A stretch of 64,000 nt of DNA from CAYJFD01 sp964369605 (GCA_964369605.1 CAYJFD010000003.1:21778-85777); one strand, 5' to 3'. Numbered from the stretch's first letter, positions 18,512 through 27,515 are shown. A program made the numbers and translations. Notes: generated by a model from the letters alone, not told the origin.

Positions 18512-19225
18512 TTATTTTGTATTTAATACATCATCTGAATCGTACTTATACCCTAGTCTTTTCCCAGTTATTATCTTTTCAGATTGAATTTTCGCATCTA
18601 TTTGTCCTACACTCGCCTGCTTAACATACTCAAATGGAGGAACTAACAAGTCGAATGAGATCGCATAATTTACTGCTGACTCTATGATTTGAACTATCTG
18701 CTCTCGCTCAAGCTTTATTTTCCCATAGTAATCAGTCTGCTGCTGCTGCTGTCTTTTTCCTTCGACTAAAAATGCTCTATCCTTATTAACAAATATCCTC
18801 GCTACTAGATAACCTAAATCGTCAAGACGATTATACTTCATCGAATCAGAAAGAAAGTTATATACATTAATAATTCCACAGAATGAATTCGCTAGATTGT
18901 CTTTTACGTATGCATTTTGGCTTACAGGATGGGTTCTATCGAACATAAAAACATCTGAGTGCATACTAAACACTAGCACATCATCTGCAAACTTTAATTC
19001 TGCCTCAAACTTTCCCCTATCTCTATATTCAAACCTTACCCTACGATCCTTAACATTATCTAATAATTCATTCATATCACTACTAAGTTCACCTAGTACT
19101 TCCTTGAATTCGTTGAAAACCTCAAAACACTCATCAAATACTCGAGATTTGATTTGCGATCTTGTATTTAGTCCTTGTAAAATAGCCTCCCTACCCGCAG
19201 GCAGAGGCGTCGATTCTTTTGTCAT
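18512..19225 (-). CDS. Conserved protein of unknown function
   Basis: This 237-aa protein has no signal peptide or membrane segment. It mixes alpha helices and beta strands: an N-terminal helical region (~residues 20-60), a strand-rich part (~62-110), and a helical C-terminal half with a short QQQQQ run near residue 160. I recall similar uncharacterised proteins beside proS in Bacteroidales but cannot name a family. The 38-bp gap after proS and 12-bp gap before the DUF3078 gene suggest co-transcription. Confidence 0.8.
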   Translation of the reverse strand: MTKESTPLPAGREAILQGLNTRSQIKSRVFDECFEVFNEFKEVLGELSSDMNELLDNVKDRRVRFEYRDRGKFEAELKFADDVLVFSMHSDVFMFDRTHPVSQNAYVKDNLANSFCGIINVYNFLSDSMKYNRLDDLGYLVARIFVNKDRAFLVEGKRQQQQQTDYYGKIKLEREQIVQIIESAVNYAISFDLLVPPFEYVKQASVGQIDAKIQSEKIITGKRLGYKYDSDDVLNTK

Positions 19226-19263
19226 TTGTATTTTATCTTTGTTTATAATTAATTTTTCTTAAT

Positions 19264-20745
19264 CTAGTACGATCTTGCAAAAATCACTCTCTGCTTAGAA
19301 GGTCTTCCTGAATATATACACTTTCCTTCCTCTTCTATCACATAGTCATCCTCTATAGGGATACATCTAATCGTCGCCTTCGTTTCAGCCTTTATCTTCT
19401 CCTCTACCTCTTCTGAACCGTCCCAGTGACAAAGAAGGAAACCACCATTCTCTATCTTCTCTTTGAATTCTTCCCAAGTATCCACCTTAACTGTCTTCTG
19501 ATCTCTAAAACTTAGGGCCTTATTATAAATGTTTTCTTGTATTTCGTTTAACAGCTGAGCCACTAGCTCAGCAATACCTTCGCGAGAAACACTCTCCTTC
19601 GTTAAAGTATCGCGTCTTGCCAATTCTACGACTCCGTTTGCCATGTCTCTCTGTCCAACCACTAGACGCACAGGAACACCTTTTAGTTCCCACTCTGCGA
19701 ATTTGAAGCCAGAACGTACATTGTCTCTATCATCGATCTTCACTGAGATACCCTTAGCCTCTAACTCTGATTTTATCTCTGCTAGATAATTTGTGGTCTT
19801 CTCTAATTCCTCCTCACCTTTATATATAGGAACTAGAACTACTTGAATAGGAGCCAAAGTTGGAGGAAGTACTAGACCATTATTATCACTATGTGCCATT
19901 ATCAATGCACCCATCAAACGAGTAGAAACACCCCAAGAAGTAGCCCATACATACTCTAATTTACCTTCCTTATTTGCAAACTGCACATCAAATGCCTTAG
20001 CAAAGTTCTGACCTAAGAAATGTGATGTTCCTGCCTGAAGAGCCTTTCCATCCTGCATCATAGCCTCGATACAAAGTGTATCAACAGCACCAGCAAATCT
20101 TTCACTATCAGACTTTCTTCCTACCACTACTGGGACAGCCATAAATCTTCTAGCAAAGTCAGCATAGACCTTTATCATTTTCTGAGTTTCCTCTATCGCC
20201 TCTTGCTCTGTAGCGTGAGCAGTGTGACCCTCTTGCCATAAGAACTCCGCAGTTCTAAGGAACAAACGAGTTCTCATTTCCCAACGAACAACATTTGCCC
20301 ACTGGTTACATAATATAGGAAGATCCCTATATGACTTTATCCAGCCTCTATAGGTATTCCAAATAATGGTTTCAGAAGTAGGTCTTACGATTAACTCTTC
20401 CTCTAATTTAGCTGAGGGGTCTACTACGACTCCTGGGCCATCTGGATTAGTCATTAAACGGTGATGAGTAACTACCGCACACTCTTTTGCAAAACCATCT
20501 ACGTGTTCAGCTTCCTTACTTAAGAAGGATTTTGGTATGAATAATGGGAAATAGGCATTTTGGTGACCTGTTTCCTTGAACATTTTATCTAACTGAGCTT
20601 GCATTTTTTCCCAGATAGCATAGCCATAGGGTTTTATCACCATACATCCACGCACTGCTGAATTTTCTGCTAAATCGGCTTTAACTACCAGATTATTATA
20701 CCATTGAGAGTAATTTTCTTCTCTATTTACGACTTCTTTTGCCAT
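19264..20745 (-). CDS. proS: Prolyl-tRNA synthetase (short, archaeal/eukaryotic type)
   Basis: The enzyme charges tRNA-Pro. At 493 aa it is the ProS type 3 form, which lacks the editing insertion of E. coli ProS. Class II motifs are visible: motif 2 as [26 protein letters not shown] and motif 3 in [16 protein letters not shown]. An anticodon-binding domain (~300-400) and the C-terminal zinc-like domain ending in the Tyr characteristic of this type (RVIFARSY) follow. It is the first gene of a four-gene minus-strand set. Confidence 0.96.
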   Translation of the reverse strand: MAKEVVNREENYSQWYNNLVVKADLAENSAVRGCMVIKPYGYAIWEKMQAQLDKMFKETGHQNAYFPLFIPKSFLSKEAEHVDGFAKECAVVTHHRLMTNPDGPGVVVDPSAKLEEELIVRPTSETIIWNTYRGWIKSYRDLPILCNQWANVVRWEMRTRLFLRTAEFLWQEGHTAHATEQEAIEETQKMIKVYADFARRFMAVPVVVGRKSDSERFAGAVDTLCIEAMMQDGKALQAGTSHFLGQNFAKAFDVQFANKEGKLEYVWATSWGVSTRLMGALIMAHSDNNGLVLPPTLAPIQVVLVPIYKGEEELEKTTNYLAEIKSELEAKGISVKIDDRDNVRSGFKFAEWELKGVPVRLVVGQRDMANGVVELARRDTLTKESVSREGIAELVAQLLNEIQENIYNKALSFRDQKTVKVDTWEEFKEKIENGGFLLCHWDGSEEVEEKIKAETKATIRCIPIEDDYVIEEEGKCIYSGRPSKQRVIFARSY

Positions 20746-20794
20746 CGGATTTTAACAATTTTTATATTTGGAATAATTTTTGCGTTATTTTAAT

Positions 20795-20802
20795 TATATT
20801 TG
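20795..20802 (+). promoter_or_regulatory. Candidate -7 box for the lipoprotein/OMP pair
   Basis: TATATTTG matches the -7 consensus, 57 bp before the ATG. TTTG boxes occur 24 bp (20767) and 12 bp (20779) upstream, neither at the ideal spacing. Confidence 0.45.
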
Positions 20803-20847
20803 CCTAAGCTAATAAGCGACAAAATTAAGAATTTTATAATATAAAAT

Positions 20848-20854
20848 AGGAGGT
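20848..20854 (+). promoter_or_regulatory. Perfect Shine-Dalgarno sequence
   Basis: AGGAGGT lies four bases before the ATG at 20859. This is striking because nearly all other genes in the window have only A-rich leaders. Confidence 0.7.
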
Positions 20855-20858
20855 TATT

Positions 20859-22157
20859 ATGAAAAAATCGATTTTATTTATTCTATCAGGACTATTATGG
20901 CTTAGTTTCCAGTCTTGTGGCTCATCTTACAGCTATAATTCCCAGTATGAAAATGGAATTTACAGCACCCCTTCTTCAGATAACAAGAAACTTGCTAGAC
21001 TAGAAGAAAAAGTTGATAGTCTAGTTCAGGTCACTGAAGCCCAATACGCATCTGCATACACTATAATTGAGAAATCTGAACCTATAACTCCTCAGGAAAC
21101 TAAGGAAGTAGAATACATCGTTATAGAGGAACAAGAGCCAGAGATAGAGATTAACTATATTATAGTGGATTATGACCCTTGGGACTATTACTATTGCAGA
21201 CCATGGTCTTTTAGTTTTAGCTACTCTTGGAATTCTTGGTACGGCCCATCTTGGGGCTGGGGCTGGGGATATCATAGCTATTGGCACAACCCTTGGTATG
21301 ACCCATGGTACGGCTACGGTGGTTGGTACGGATATGGCGGTTGGTACGGTGGCTGGTACGATCCATGGTACTATGGCTATAATTACCATCCTCATCACCA
21401 TCGCCCAAGAAAAGATTATGTCTACGGAGGAAGAGGTACAGCTTATAATAGAAGCGGCCTAGCCCAAAGATCTTCATCTTCTGCATCTACTTCGCCTCTA
21501 AGATCTAGGACAAACCTAGCTAATGGAGCGACAAGATCAAATTCGTCAGTTAATAGTTCTACTCGTAATAATTCACTAAGAGTTAGTACTGCCGTAGATA
21601 ATAGTGCTACATCAACAGTTTCTAGATTTAAAAGCGAGAATATTAGACGCAGTAGTAATGTTGCAGCTCAAAGTGGCTCTAGCTCATCTATAGGAAGAGC
21701 TAATAATAGTTCTTCAAGTAATTCGCTTAGGGCATCTTCATCAAGCTCAAGTGTTGCAGCTGGATCTTATGATAAAATTAATGTAAATAGCTCCTTTGAG
21801 TCTAACAGTAACGCAAAATACCGTAGAAGCACTAACAGTGCAAATAGAGCGACAAGTGCGACAAGTGCAACTAGCGTAACTAATGCAAGCAGGGCTAATA
21901 ACTCCAATTCTAGTTTCTCTACTTCCTCAAGAAATAATAGTGGTAATTCGAATTCTGTTAATAGATCATACCAAAGTTCACAAGAAGAGAGAACATCTAA
22001 ATCTAGCATCTCACGTTCTTCAAACTCTTCTAAGAGCACAAGTAGATCGAGTACAGTTAGAAGTTCAGGTACTACTAGTAGAAGCTCAGGAACTGTAAGA
22101 AGCTCTGGTGGAGGTAGTGTTAGAAGTTCTGGCGGAAGTACAAGAATTAGTAGATAA
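20859..22157 (+). CDS. Aromatic-rich and Ser-rich lipoprotein (Bacteroidales 'vitellogenin II precursor' type)
   Basis: A lipoprotein signal (LSFQSC, Cys near residue 20) precedes a short coiled-coil-like stretch (NKKLARLEEKVDSLVQV) and an acidic segment. Residues ~105-180 are extremely rich in Trp, Tyr and Gly, with repeats of GYGGWYG and DPWY, then a His cluster (HPHHHR). The last ~230 residues are low-complexity Ser/Asn/Arg/Thr. Bacteroides genomes carry a similar protein, misnamed vitellogenin, beside a FadL-type protein. Here too a FadL-type gene follows 24 bp later. The function is unknown; a surface, cell-wall or assembly role is possible. Confidence 0.8.
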   Translation: MKKSILFILSGLLWLSFQSCGSSYSYNSQYENGIYSTPSSDNKKLARLEEKVDSLVQVTEAQYASAYTIIEKSEPITPQETKEVEYIVIEEQEPEIEINYIIVDYDPWDYYYCRPWSFSFSYSWNSWYGPSWGWGWGYHSYWHNPWYDPWYGYGGWYGYGGWYGGWYDPWYYGYNYHPHHHRPRKDYVYGGRGTAYNRSGLAQRSSSSASTSPLRSRTNLANGATRSNSSVNSSTRNNSLRVSTAVDNSATSTVSRFKSENIRRSSNVAAQSGSSSSIGRANNSSSSNSLRASSSSSSVAAGSYDKINVNSSFESNSNAKYRRSTNSANRATSATSATSVTNASRANNSNSSFSTSSRNNSGNSNSVNRSYQSSQEERTSKSSISRSSNSSKSTSRSSTVRSSGTTSRSSGTVRSSGGGSVRSSGGSTRISR

Positions 22158-22181
22158 ATATTTCCCTAAAATTTATAAACG

Positions 22182-23738
22182 ATGAAAAAATTAATATTAG
22201 TAAGTATATTTTTTGTGTTGGGCTATACATATAGCTTCGCTCAGTTTAATCCGATTTATTCGTGGGATGCTCTAAAGTTTTCTGAGAGAAACTACGATGG
22301 AACTGCGAGATCTATGGCTATGGGTAACGCTTTCACTGCGCTGGGCGCGGATATGGGAGCACTTCACATTAATCCTGCTTCGTCTGGAGTATTTAGATAC
22401 TCTGAGTTCTCTATAACACCTGCAACTAACTCAAGTGTAGTTAATTCGAATTATTTAGGAAATAGTAAAAAGAATATTAACACCCGTGTTACCCTTAATA
22501 ATATTGGCTACCTAAGTTCTGTATTAGTTACAGGTAACAAGTATGGATTAAGATACCTTAATTTATCCATCTCTGGCACTACTAATAATAACTTCAACTA
22601 TAGAACGAGCGCAAGTGGCGTAAACGCGGCAAATAGTTGGGCAGCAAGTATTGCAGCTGGCAGCGAAGGATATAGGCAGGGTGATCTTGAGATGACGGAA
22701 TCAAATCCTTTGGCTCCTTTTGAAATGGGTATTGCTCCTTGGAGCTCTATCTTAGCATGGAATACTTTTGCTATCGATGCTATTAGCCCTGGAGGTAGTA
22801 GCTATGTGGGAATCACTGAGAATATAGATGCAAATGGGAATATTTATTTGGGAGGATCGTTAAATCAGAGTTACACTAAAGAGATAACAGGTAGTAATCA
22901 GGAATTCACGTTTAACTTAGGAGGAAATGTTTCAGATAAATTCTTCTTTGGGGCAAATTTATCGATTCACTCTCTTAATCATTATGTATATGAACGTTAT
23001 AGCGAGTCTGCGGTTAATCCAAATGATTTTGATACTAAGTTTCAGTCCCTTACTTATGAAAATGTAGTAAATACTACAGGGGTAGGTTTTAGTATGAAGG
23101 CTGGTATCATTTACCTTCCTATTAGAGGATTAAGATTAGGTGCTTCTATTTCTACTCCTACTTGGTTCTCACTTGAGGAGAATCTAGAGAGCGGCATAAC
23201 TACCTATGCTGATGGTAAAGAATATTTTGCATACTCACCTATAGGTTTTTATGAATATGGTCTTAATACTCCTTTTATATGGAATATTGGAGCGGCTTAT
23301 GTATTAGGTAACCTTGCGACTTTAAGTTTCGATTATGAGAGTATTAATTATTCTAATATTCACCTATACAGTCAGCACGATTCGAGTGGCATCCTAGATG
23401 GAGAAAACAGCTTTATGAGTCAGTATTTTAATGCTACTCATTACCTTAGAGCTGGATTTGAGTTTAAAGTTCACTCGAATGTTGTACTGAGAGCTGGATA
23501 TAATTATATCTCTAGTCCTATTGAGGAGTTTGATATGTCTAAGCAGCTAGCCTCAGTCGGTATTGGTTATATGAATAGAGATGGCTTCTTTATCGATCTA
23601 GCATACCAGCAACAGTGCAACACAAATGACGAGAGTCTTTATATTTATAATGCATACGAAGGTTCTGGAAATATTCCAGAATTCAATTCGACTGCTAGGA
23701 CATGGAAGATAGCTCTTACTGTAGGAGCACGTTTCTAA
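22182..23738 (+). CDS. Outer-membrane protein, OmpP1/FadL/TodX-like
   Basis: A signal peptide (ending SFAQF) is followed by the N-terminal pattern typical of this family, GTARSMAMGNAFTALGADMGA and INPAS, in which the chain first forms a hatch. A ~450-residue beta-barrel ends with a terminal Phe (GARF). In Bacteroides it is often labelled hemin receptor, but FadL-type proteins carry hydrophobic molecules and the substrate here is unknown. It is the second gene of the pair with the aromatic-rich lipoprotein. Its stop overlaps the wbqC stop on the other strand by 4 bp. Confidence 0.87.
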   Translation: MKKLILVSIFFVLGYTYSFAQFNPIYSWDALKFSERNYDGTARSMAMGNAFTALGADMGALHINPASSGVFRYSEFSITPATNSSVVNSNYLGNSKKNINTRVTLNNIGYLSSVLVTGNKYGLRYLNLSISGTTNNNFNYRTSASGVNAANSWAASIAAGSEGYRQGDLEMTESNPLAPFEMGIAPWSSILAWNTFAIDAISPGGSSYVGITENIDANGNIYLGGSLNQSYTKEITGSNQEFTFNLGGNVSDKFFFGANLSIHSLNHYVYERYSESAVNPNDFDTKFQSLTYENVVNTTGVGFSMKAGIIYLPIRGLRLGASISTPTWFSLEENLESGITTYADGKEYFAYSPIGFYEYGLNTPFIWNIGAAYVLGNLATLSFDYESINYSNIHLYSQHDSSGILDGENSFMSQYFNATHYLRAGFEFKVHSNVVLRAGYNYISSPIEEFDMSKQLASVGIGYMNRDGFFIDLAYQQQCNTNDESLYIYNAYEGSGNIPEFNSTARTWKIALTVGARF

Positions 23739-24376
23739 ATTAAGAAAGAGATAGCATTTGGCCCTTCGTTGAAAAGAAGATCCAATATAGATAAGTTAGA
23801 GAGATAACCTTGCTGTTGGGAAAATACCTGATAGTAAGGTTTTTCTTTTATAGGATTTTCACCCTCGAATATTGGGCTAGGCTTTTTGGGGCTTATTAGG
23901 CTTCTATAATCTTTTACTTCTTCTGGATAACTTGGAGTGTATACGGATGTCATCTGAAGCTCGTTATTTAAGCCGCAAAGTGGAACAATGGTTCTTAGTA
24001 AATTTGTATTTAGATCAAGAAGATATTTCTCTTTGTACTCTAGCATGGCAAATATCTCGTCTTGATAATATTCAAAGAAAGGAGATGATGCATAGGCTGA
24101 CACTAGAGCCCTCTGGTGCTGCTGCAACCAAGGTTTTGAATAGTCTATTTCGATATCTGAAATTAGGCTAGATTCTGTTTTTTTTATAGGTATAGAAAGG
24201 GACAACACACCCGTTGGAGTGGATATGTTGCACCTATTTCTATATGTTTGTTTTTGGTAGTTCTCGCAAGTCTCTACTTTAGCAAGTTTAGACTTTGCAA
24301 TAGCTACAAAATAGTCTATTGGGGGGAAATATGCCGTAGATAAAACTGTATCTACTGGAATAATATTACTCATCAA
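23735..24376 (-). CDS. WbqC family protein
   Basis: This 213-aa protein has the WbqC-like N-terminus (TAYFPPIDYFVAIAKS) and the motifs YRNRCNI and YSKPWLQQHQRALVSAYASS. WbqC proteins are linked with O-antigen or cell-surface polysaccharide loci, but their biochemical role is not settled. It overlaps the 3' end of lpxA by 11 bp, which places it at the end of the lpxD-lpxC-lpxA operon. Confidence 0.87.
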   Translation of the reverse strand: MMSNIIPVDTVLSTAYFPPIDYFVAIAKSKLAKVETCENYQKQTYRNRCNISTPTGVLSLSIPIKKTESSLISDIEIDYSKPWLQQHQRALVSAYASSPFFEYYQDEIFAMLEYKEKYLLDLNTNLLRTIVPLCGLNNELQMTSVYTPSYPEEVKDYRSLISPKKPSPIFEGENPIKEKPYYQVFSQQQGYLSNLSILDLLFNEGPNAISFLI

Positions 24377-25172
24377 TACTTATATCGCCTGTAAACTTAA
24401 CAATTCCTCTTTTTGAATTCTTAATGAAGCTTAAGATGATATTTTTCTCCTCAGTATCAGGAAATCCTTTTTCTATCTCTCTACAAGCATCTGAACGATT
24501 TAGACCACTGTTATATACAACATTATATATCGCTTTGATTCTATCTATCTGTTCATTTGTAAATCCTCTTCTGCGAAGTCCTACTATATTTATTCCTACG
24601 TATGATAGTGGTCTATGACCTGCTAATGCGTATGGAGGAACGTCTTTTGTTATCATTGAACCACCAGAGATCATAGCGTGAATTCCTATCTTCGAGAATT
24701 GGTGAGCAGCTGATGCTCCTCCTATAATCGCCCAGTCATCTACTTCTGTCTCTCCTGCTAATCCTACATAACTAACTAAGATTACGTGGTTTCCAACTTT
24801 ACAGTCGTGAGCAACGTGTGCATAAGACATAACTAAACAGTGACTTCCGACTACAGTTTTATATTTTCCGCTTGCCGCTGTTCCTCTGTTTATAGTCACA
24901 CACTCTCTAATCGTTGTGAAATCGCCTATTTCAACGTGCGTTATCTCCCCATCATATTTTAGATCCTGAGGTACAGCACCTAGAACTGCTCCTGGGAAAA
25001 CTTTACAGTTTTTACCTATTTTGGTGTAGGCATAAATTGTTACATTTGGGCCTACTACTGTTCCTTCATCGATTTCTACATTTTCTTCTATGTAGCAAAA
25101 TGGTCCGATCTCAACATTCTTCCCGATTTTTGCATTCGCATGAACTACAGCTTGTGGTGATATTTTATTCAT
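24366..25172 (-). CDS. lpxA: UDP-N-acetylglucosamine acyltransferase
   Basis: LpxA carries out the first step of lipid A synthesis, moving a 3-hydroxyacyl group from ACP to UDP-GlcNAc O3. The 268-aa length fits. The N-terminal two thirds is a left-handed beta-helix of hexapeptide repeats (INKISPQAVVHANAKIGKNV-type pattern). The catalytic His is in SYAHVAHDCKVGNHV. A helical C-domain follows. The start overlaps the end of lpxC by 8 bp, so translation is probably coupled. Confidence 0.96.
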   Translation of the reverse strand: MNKISPQAVVHANAKIGKNVEIGPFCYIEENVEIDEGTVVGPNVTIYAYTKIGKNCKVFPGAVLGAVPQDLKYDGEITHVEIGDFTTIRECVTINRGTAASGKYKTVVGSHCLVMSYAHVAHDCKVGNHVILVSYVGLAGETEVDDWAIIGGASAAHQFSKIGIHAMISGGSMITKDVPPYALAGHRPLSYVGINIVGLRRRGFTNEQIDRIKAIYNVVYNSGLNRSDACREIEKGFPDTEEKNIILSFIKNSKRGIVKFTGDISIDE

Positions 25173-26091
25173 TATTCATATTTTTTTGAGCCTCTCTTAG
25201 CATACCCGCCATACAAGTATTAAGCTGATGTCCTGGCTTATAGGCTATTACTTTAGCCTTAATTCTAAATCCAGCTAGAGCTAGATCGCCAAGTACATCT
25301 AATAGTTTGTGTCGAGCACACTCGTTTGGATATCTTAATACTAAGTTGTTTAAGTATCCTTCTGAGAGTCTTTCTAATTTTTCTACATTAAAGAGAGAGG
25401 TCATCTCATCTAGTTCTTGTTGTGGTACTGGATTCTCTATTACAACGATTGCATTTTCTGCATCTCCTCCACGTATTAAATTATTCTGGAATAAATATTT
25501 TAATTCATGGAAGAATACAAAGGTACGGCACGGCGCTATTTCTTCTTTAAAATCCGTCTCCTCGTTATAGTATGCCTCTTGCACTCCTAATATCTTTGAA
25601 TTAAAATCGATACGCACTTCTACAGAAAATGTATCAGCTGGTATGATTCTAATTTCTGAACCTGTATGTTCGTCTTTATGATATAATTCTTGGGTTGGTT
25701 TGTAATAGTATCTTTCTTCGTCTTGCTCTTGTAAGCCTGCCTTAGATATCTCTTCAGCAAAACTTCTACTGCTACCATCCATAATCGGAGCCTCTTCGCT
25801 TGATAATTCTATTATCGCATTATCAACACCAAGTCCTACAAATGTAGCTAGTATATGTTCAATTGTCAGGGCTCTTGCCTTTTCAAAAGATAAAGTAGTG
25901 TTTCTCTCACTTTTAACCACATAATCCGAGTTTGCAGGGAATTCGACTATTCCCTCTTCAGTTTCTCTCCTTATTAGCACTCCAGTATTTACTGGCGCAG
26001 GATGGATAGTCATAGTCACTTCCTTGCCAGAATGAAGACCCTTCCCTAGGAAAGTATGTGATTTAATTAAAGTTTTTTGTAATTCTCGCAT
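25165..26091 (-). CDS. lpxC: UDP-3-O-acyl-N-acetylglucosamine deacetylase, stand-alone (no FabZ domain)
   Basis: LpxC is the committed, zinc-dependent step of lipid A synthesis. The motifs TIEHILATF (base Glu and zinc His) and HKLLDVLGD (zinc His and Asp) are intact. The protein ends at residue 308 with no FabZ dehydratase domain. In the Bacteroidales I know (for example Bacteroides and Porphyromonas) this gene encodes an LpxC-FabZ fusion of about 460 aa. The stop lies within the first codons of lpxA, so no FabZ remnant is present. FabZ must be encoded elsewhere. Confidence 0.95.
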   Translation of the reverse strand: MRELQKTLIKSHTFLGKGLHSGKEVTMTIHPAPVNTGVLIRRETEEGIVEFPANSDYVVKSERNTTLSFEKARALTIEHILATFVGLGVDNAIIELSSEEAPIMDGSSRSFAEEISKAGLQEQDEERYYYKPTQELYHKDEHTGSEIRIIPADTFSVEVRIDFNSKILGVQEAYYNEETDFKEEIAPCRTFVFFHELKYLFQNNLIRGGDAENAIVVIENPVPQQELDEMTSLFNVEKLERLSEGYLNNLVLRYPNECARHKLLDVLGDLALAGFRIKAKVIAYKPGHQLNTCMAGMLREAQKNMNNE

Positions 26092-26125
26092 CTTATCTTC
26101 TTATATTCAATCGGCAAAGATAGTA

Positions 26126-27109
26126 TTATTTTGCAGAATTTCTAAAATTCAGAAAAGCTTTTACAAATACTTTGTGCTCTAAAGCAGGAGAGCCTATGAA
26201 TACCTTTCCTGACTCTTTTATGCTTTTTGTTAATCCTGTTTGGGCTGCAAATACTGTCTTATCCGCGATAGAAAGGTGTCCTGATATCCCTACTTGACCT
26301 GCTAGGACACAGTTTTTTCCTATTTTCGAAGAACCAGCGATTCCTGATTGCGCAGCTATTACTGTATTCTCATCCACCTCTACGTTATGCGCTACCTGGA
26401 CTAAATTATCTAACTTCACACCCTTCCTAACGATAGTAGGACCTATTGAGCCTCTATCTATAGTAGTATTAGCTCCTATCTCGCAGTCGTCTTCGATTAT
26501 GACATTGCCCAACTGGGGCACTTTCTTATAAGAACCGTCAGGCATAGGGGCAAAGCCAAAACCGTCCGCACCTATTACCGCATTCGAATGGATAATACAG
26601 TTACTTCCTATTTTGCAGTCATCGTATATTTTAACGCCCGCATATATTACTGTGTTATCTCCTATCTCAACTCCACTTCCAATATATACCTGAGGGTAAA
26701 TATCACAGTTCTTCCCTATTTTTGCTGTTTTCGAGACTACTGAATATACTCCTATCGTTGTCCCCTTTCCTATTTTCGTAAAAAGATGTTTGTAACATAA
26801 TCCTGTTGGGATGAGTCGCTTTTTCTTGGAGTTTTGAACAAGGGTCATTACCTCAGCTATGGATTCGTAAGCATTTTTAACTCTTATGAGTGTTGCCTTC
26901 ACTTCTCCTTGTAACTCAAAGGAGTCGTTTATAATTATTGCTGAAGCTTTACTTGTGTATATGTATTTTTCGTATTTAGGGTTAGCTAAAAAAGATATAC
27001 TTCCTGGCTTACCACTCTCTATTCTTGAAATTTTGCTAATTCTTGCATCTGCGTTCCCTTCTACCTTACCAGATATGTGGTCAGCTATTTCTCTAATTGT
27101 AAGATCCAT
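26126..27109 (-). CDS. lpxD: UDP-3-O-acylglucosamine N-acyltransferase
   Basis: LpxD adds the second 3-hydroxyacyl chain, to N2, in lipid A synthesis. The N-terminal uridine-binding domain (residues ~1-100) precedes a left-handed beta-helix of hexapeptide repeats. The catalytic His is in LVQAHNVEV-type context (QVAHNVEVDENT). The length (327 aa) is normal. It leads the lpxD-lpxC-lpxA-wbqC operon, 34 bp before lpxC. Its promoter is divergent from that of rimP. Confidence 0.95.
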   Translation of the reverse strand: MDLTIREIADHISGKVEGNADARISKISRIESGKPGSISFLANPKYEKYIYTSKASAIIINDSFELQGEVKATLIRVKNAYESIAEVMTLVQNSKKKRLIPTGLCYKHLFTKIGKGTTIGVYSVVSKTAKIGKNCDIYPQVYIGSGVEIGDNTVIYAGVKIYDDCKIGSNCIIHSNAVIGADGFGFAPMPDGSYKKVPQLGNVIIEDDCEIGANTTIDRGSIGPTIVRKGVKLDNLVQVAHNVEVDENTVIAAQSGIAGSSKIGKNCVLAGQVGISGHLSIADKTVFAAQTGLTKSIKESGKVFIGSPALEHKVFVKAFLNFRNSAK

Positions 27110-27138
27110 AGTTTGAATGTTTTTTTCTTTAATTTATG

Positions 27139-27171
27139 CAAAAATACGTTATTTTTTGTATATATGGCAAA
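27139..27171 (-). promoter_or_regulatory. lpx operon promoter (TTTG-N21-TATTTTTG)
   Basis: On the minus strand, TTTG (27168-27171) and TATTTTTG (27139-27146) are 21 bp apart, and the lpxD ATG follows 29 bp downstream. It interleaves with the rimP promoter on the other strand. Confidence 0.65.
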
Positions 27172-27186
27172 AAGTTCGTACTTTTG
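27155..27186 (+). promoter_or_regulatory. rimP-nusA-infB promoter (TTTG-N20-TACTTTTG)
   Basis: TTTG at 27155-27158 and TACTTTTG at 27179-27186 are 20 bp apart. The transcribed leader contains a GGGGA/TCCCC hairpin (27210-27214 with 27221-27225) before rimP, which may be an attenuator or only a leader structure. Confidence 0.65.
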
Positions 27187-27249
27187 CACAGAATTAGATA
27201 TGAGCATAGGGGGACAGTAGTCCCCTTATTTATTAATAAGATAGGCAAT

Positions 27250-27495
27250 ATGATAGAAAAGGACCTAATTGTAAATCTTCTAAGCGAGTATATCGCGGAA
27301 AATAATTTAGAACTAGTAGAAGTAAAAGTAAACAAAGCCAATAATATTAAGGTTTTCTTTACTGCACCTGATAGAAAGGTGGAAATTAATGATTGCTCGA
27401 AACTAAGTAGGTTTATTGAGAGCAAATTAGATAGAGAGAAGGAGGATTTTTCTCTAATGGTGAGCTCTGCTGAGAAGCCTATTAATCAAGAATAA
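27250..27495 (+). CDS. rimP: Ribosome maturation factor RimP, N-terminal domain only
   Basis: RimP helps 30S subunit assembly. From the ATG at 27250 the 81-aa product matches the RimP N-domain: VNLLSEYIAENNLELVEV, then DCSKLSRFIESKLD, then VSSAEKP, which corresponds to the family's VSSPGxxRP. It stops right there, so the C-terminal SH3-like domain of ordinary (~150-aa) RimP is absent. Only 20 bp separate it from nusA, leaving no room for the lost half. The open frame extends upstream to 27136, but that part covers the promoter and hairpin and is not family-like. The rimP-nusA-infB order supports the identity. Confidence 0.82.
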   Translation: MIEKDLIVNLLSEYIAENNLELVEVKVNKANNIKVFFTAPDRKVEINDCSKLSRFIESKLDREKEDFSLMVSSAEKPINQE

Positions 27496-27515
27496 TAAAA
27501 ACTACAAATACAGAT

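Noticed and set aside
21021..22098. Several open frames on both strands inside the aromatic-rich lipoprotein gene
   Set aside because: The low-complexity coding sequence keeps other frames open. Their products are equally low-complexity shadows, and the lipoprotein frame alone has a signal peptide and SD.
25165..25172. A frameshift removing FabZ from LpxC
   Set aside because: The LpxC stop overlaps the lpxA start directly, and lpxA is complete, so no FabZ sequence remains.
27210..27225. The GGGGA/TCCCC hairpin upstream of rimP as a riboswitch or r-protein leader
   Set aside because: It is a single five-base-pair stem without any known aptamer pattern, so it is only noted with the promoter.
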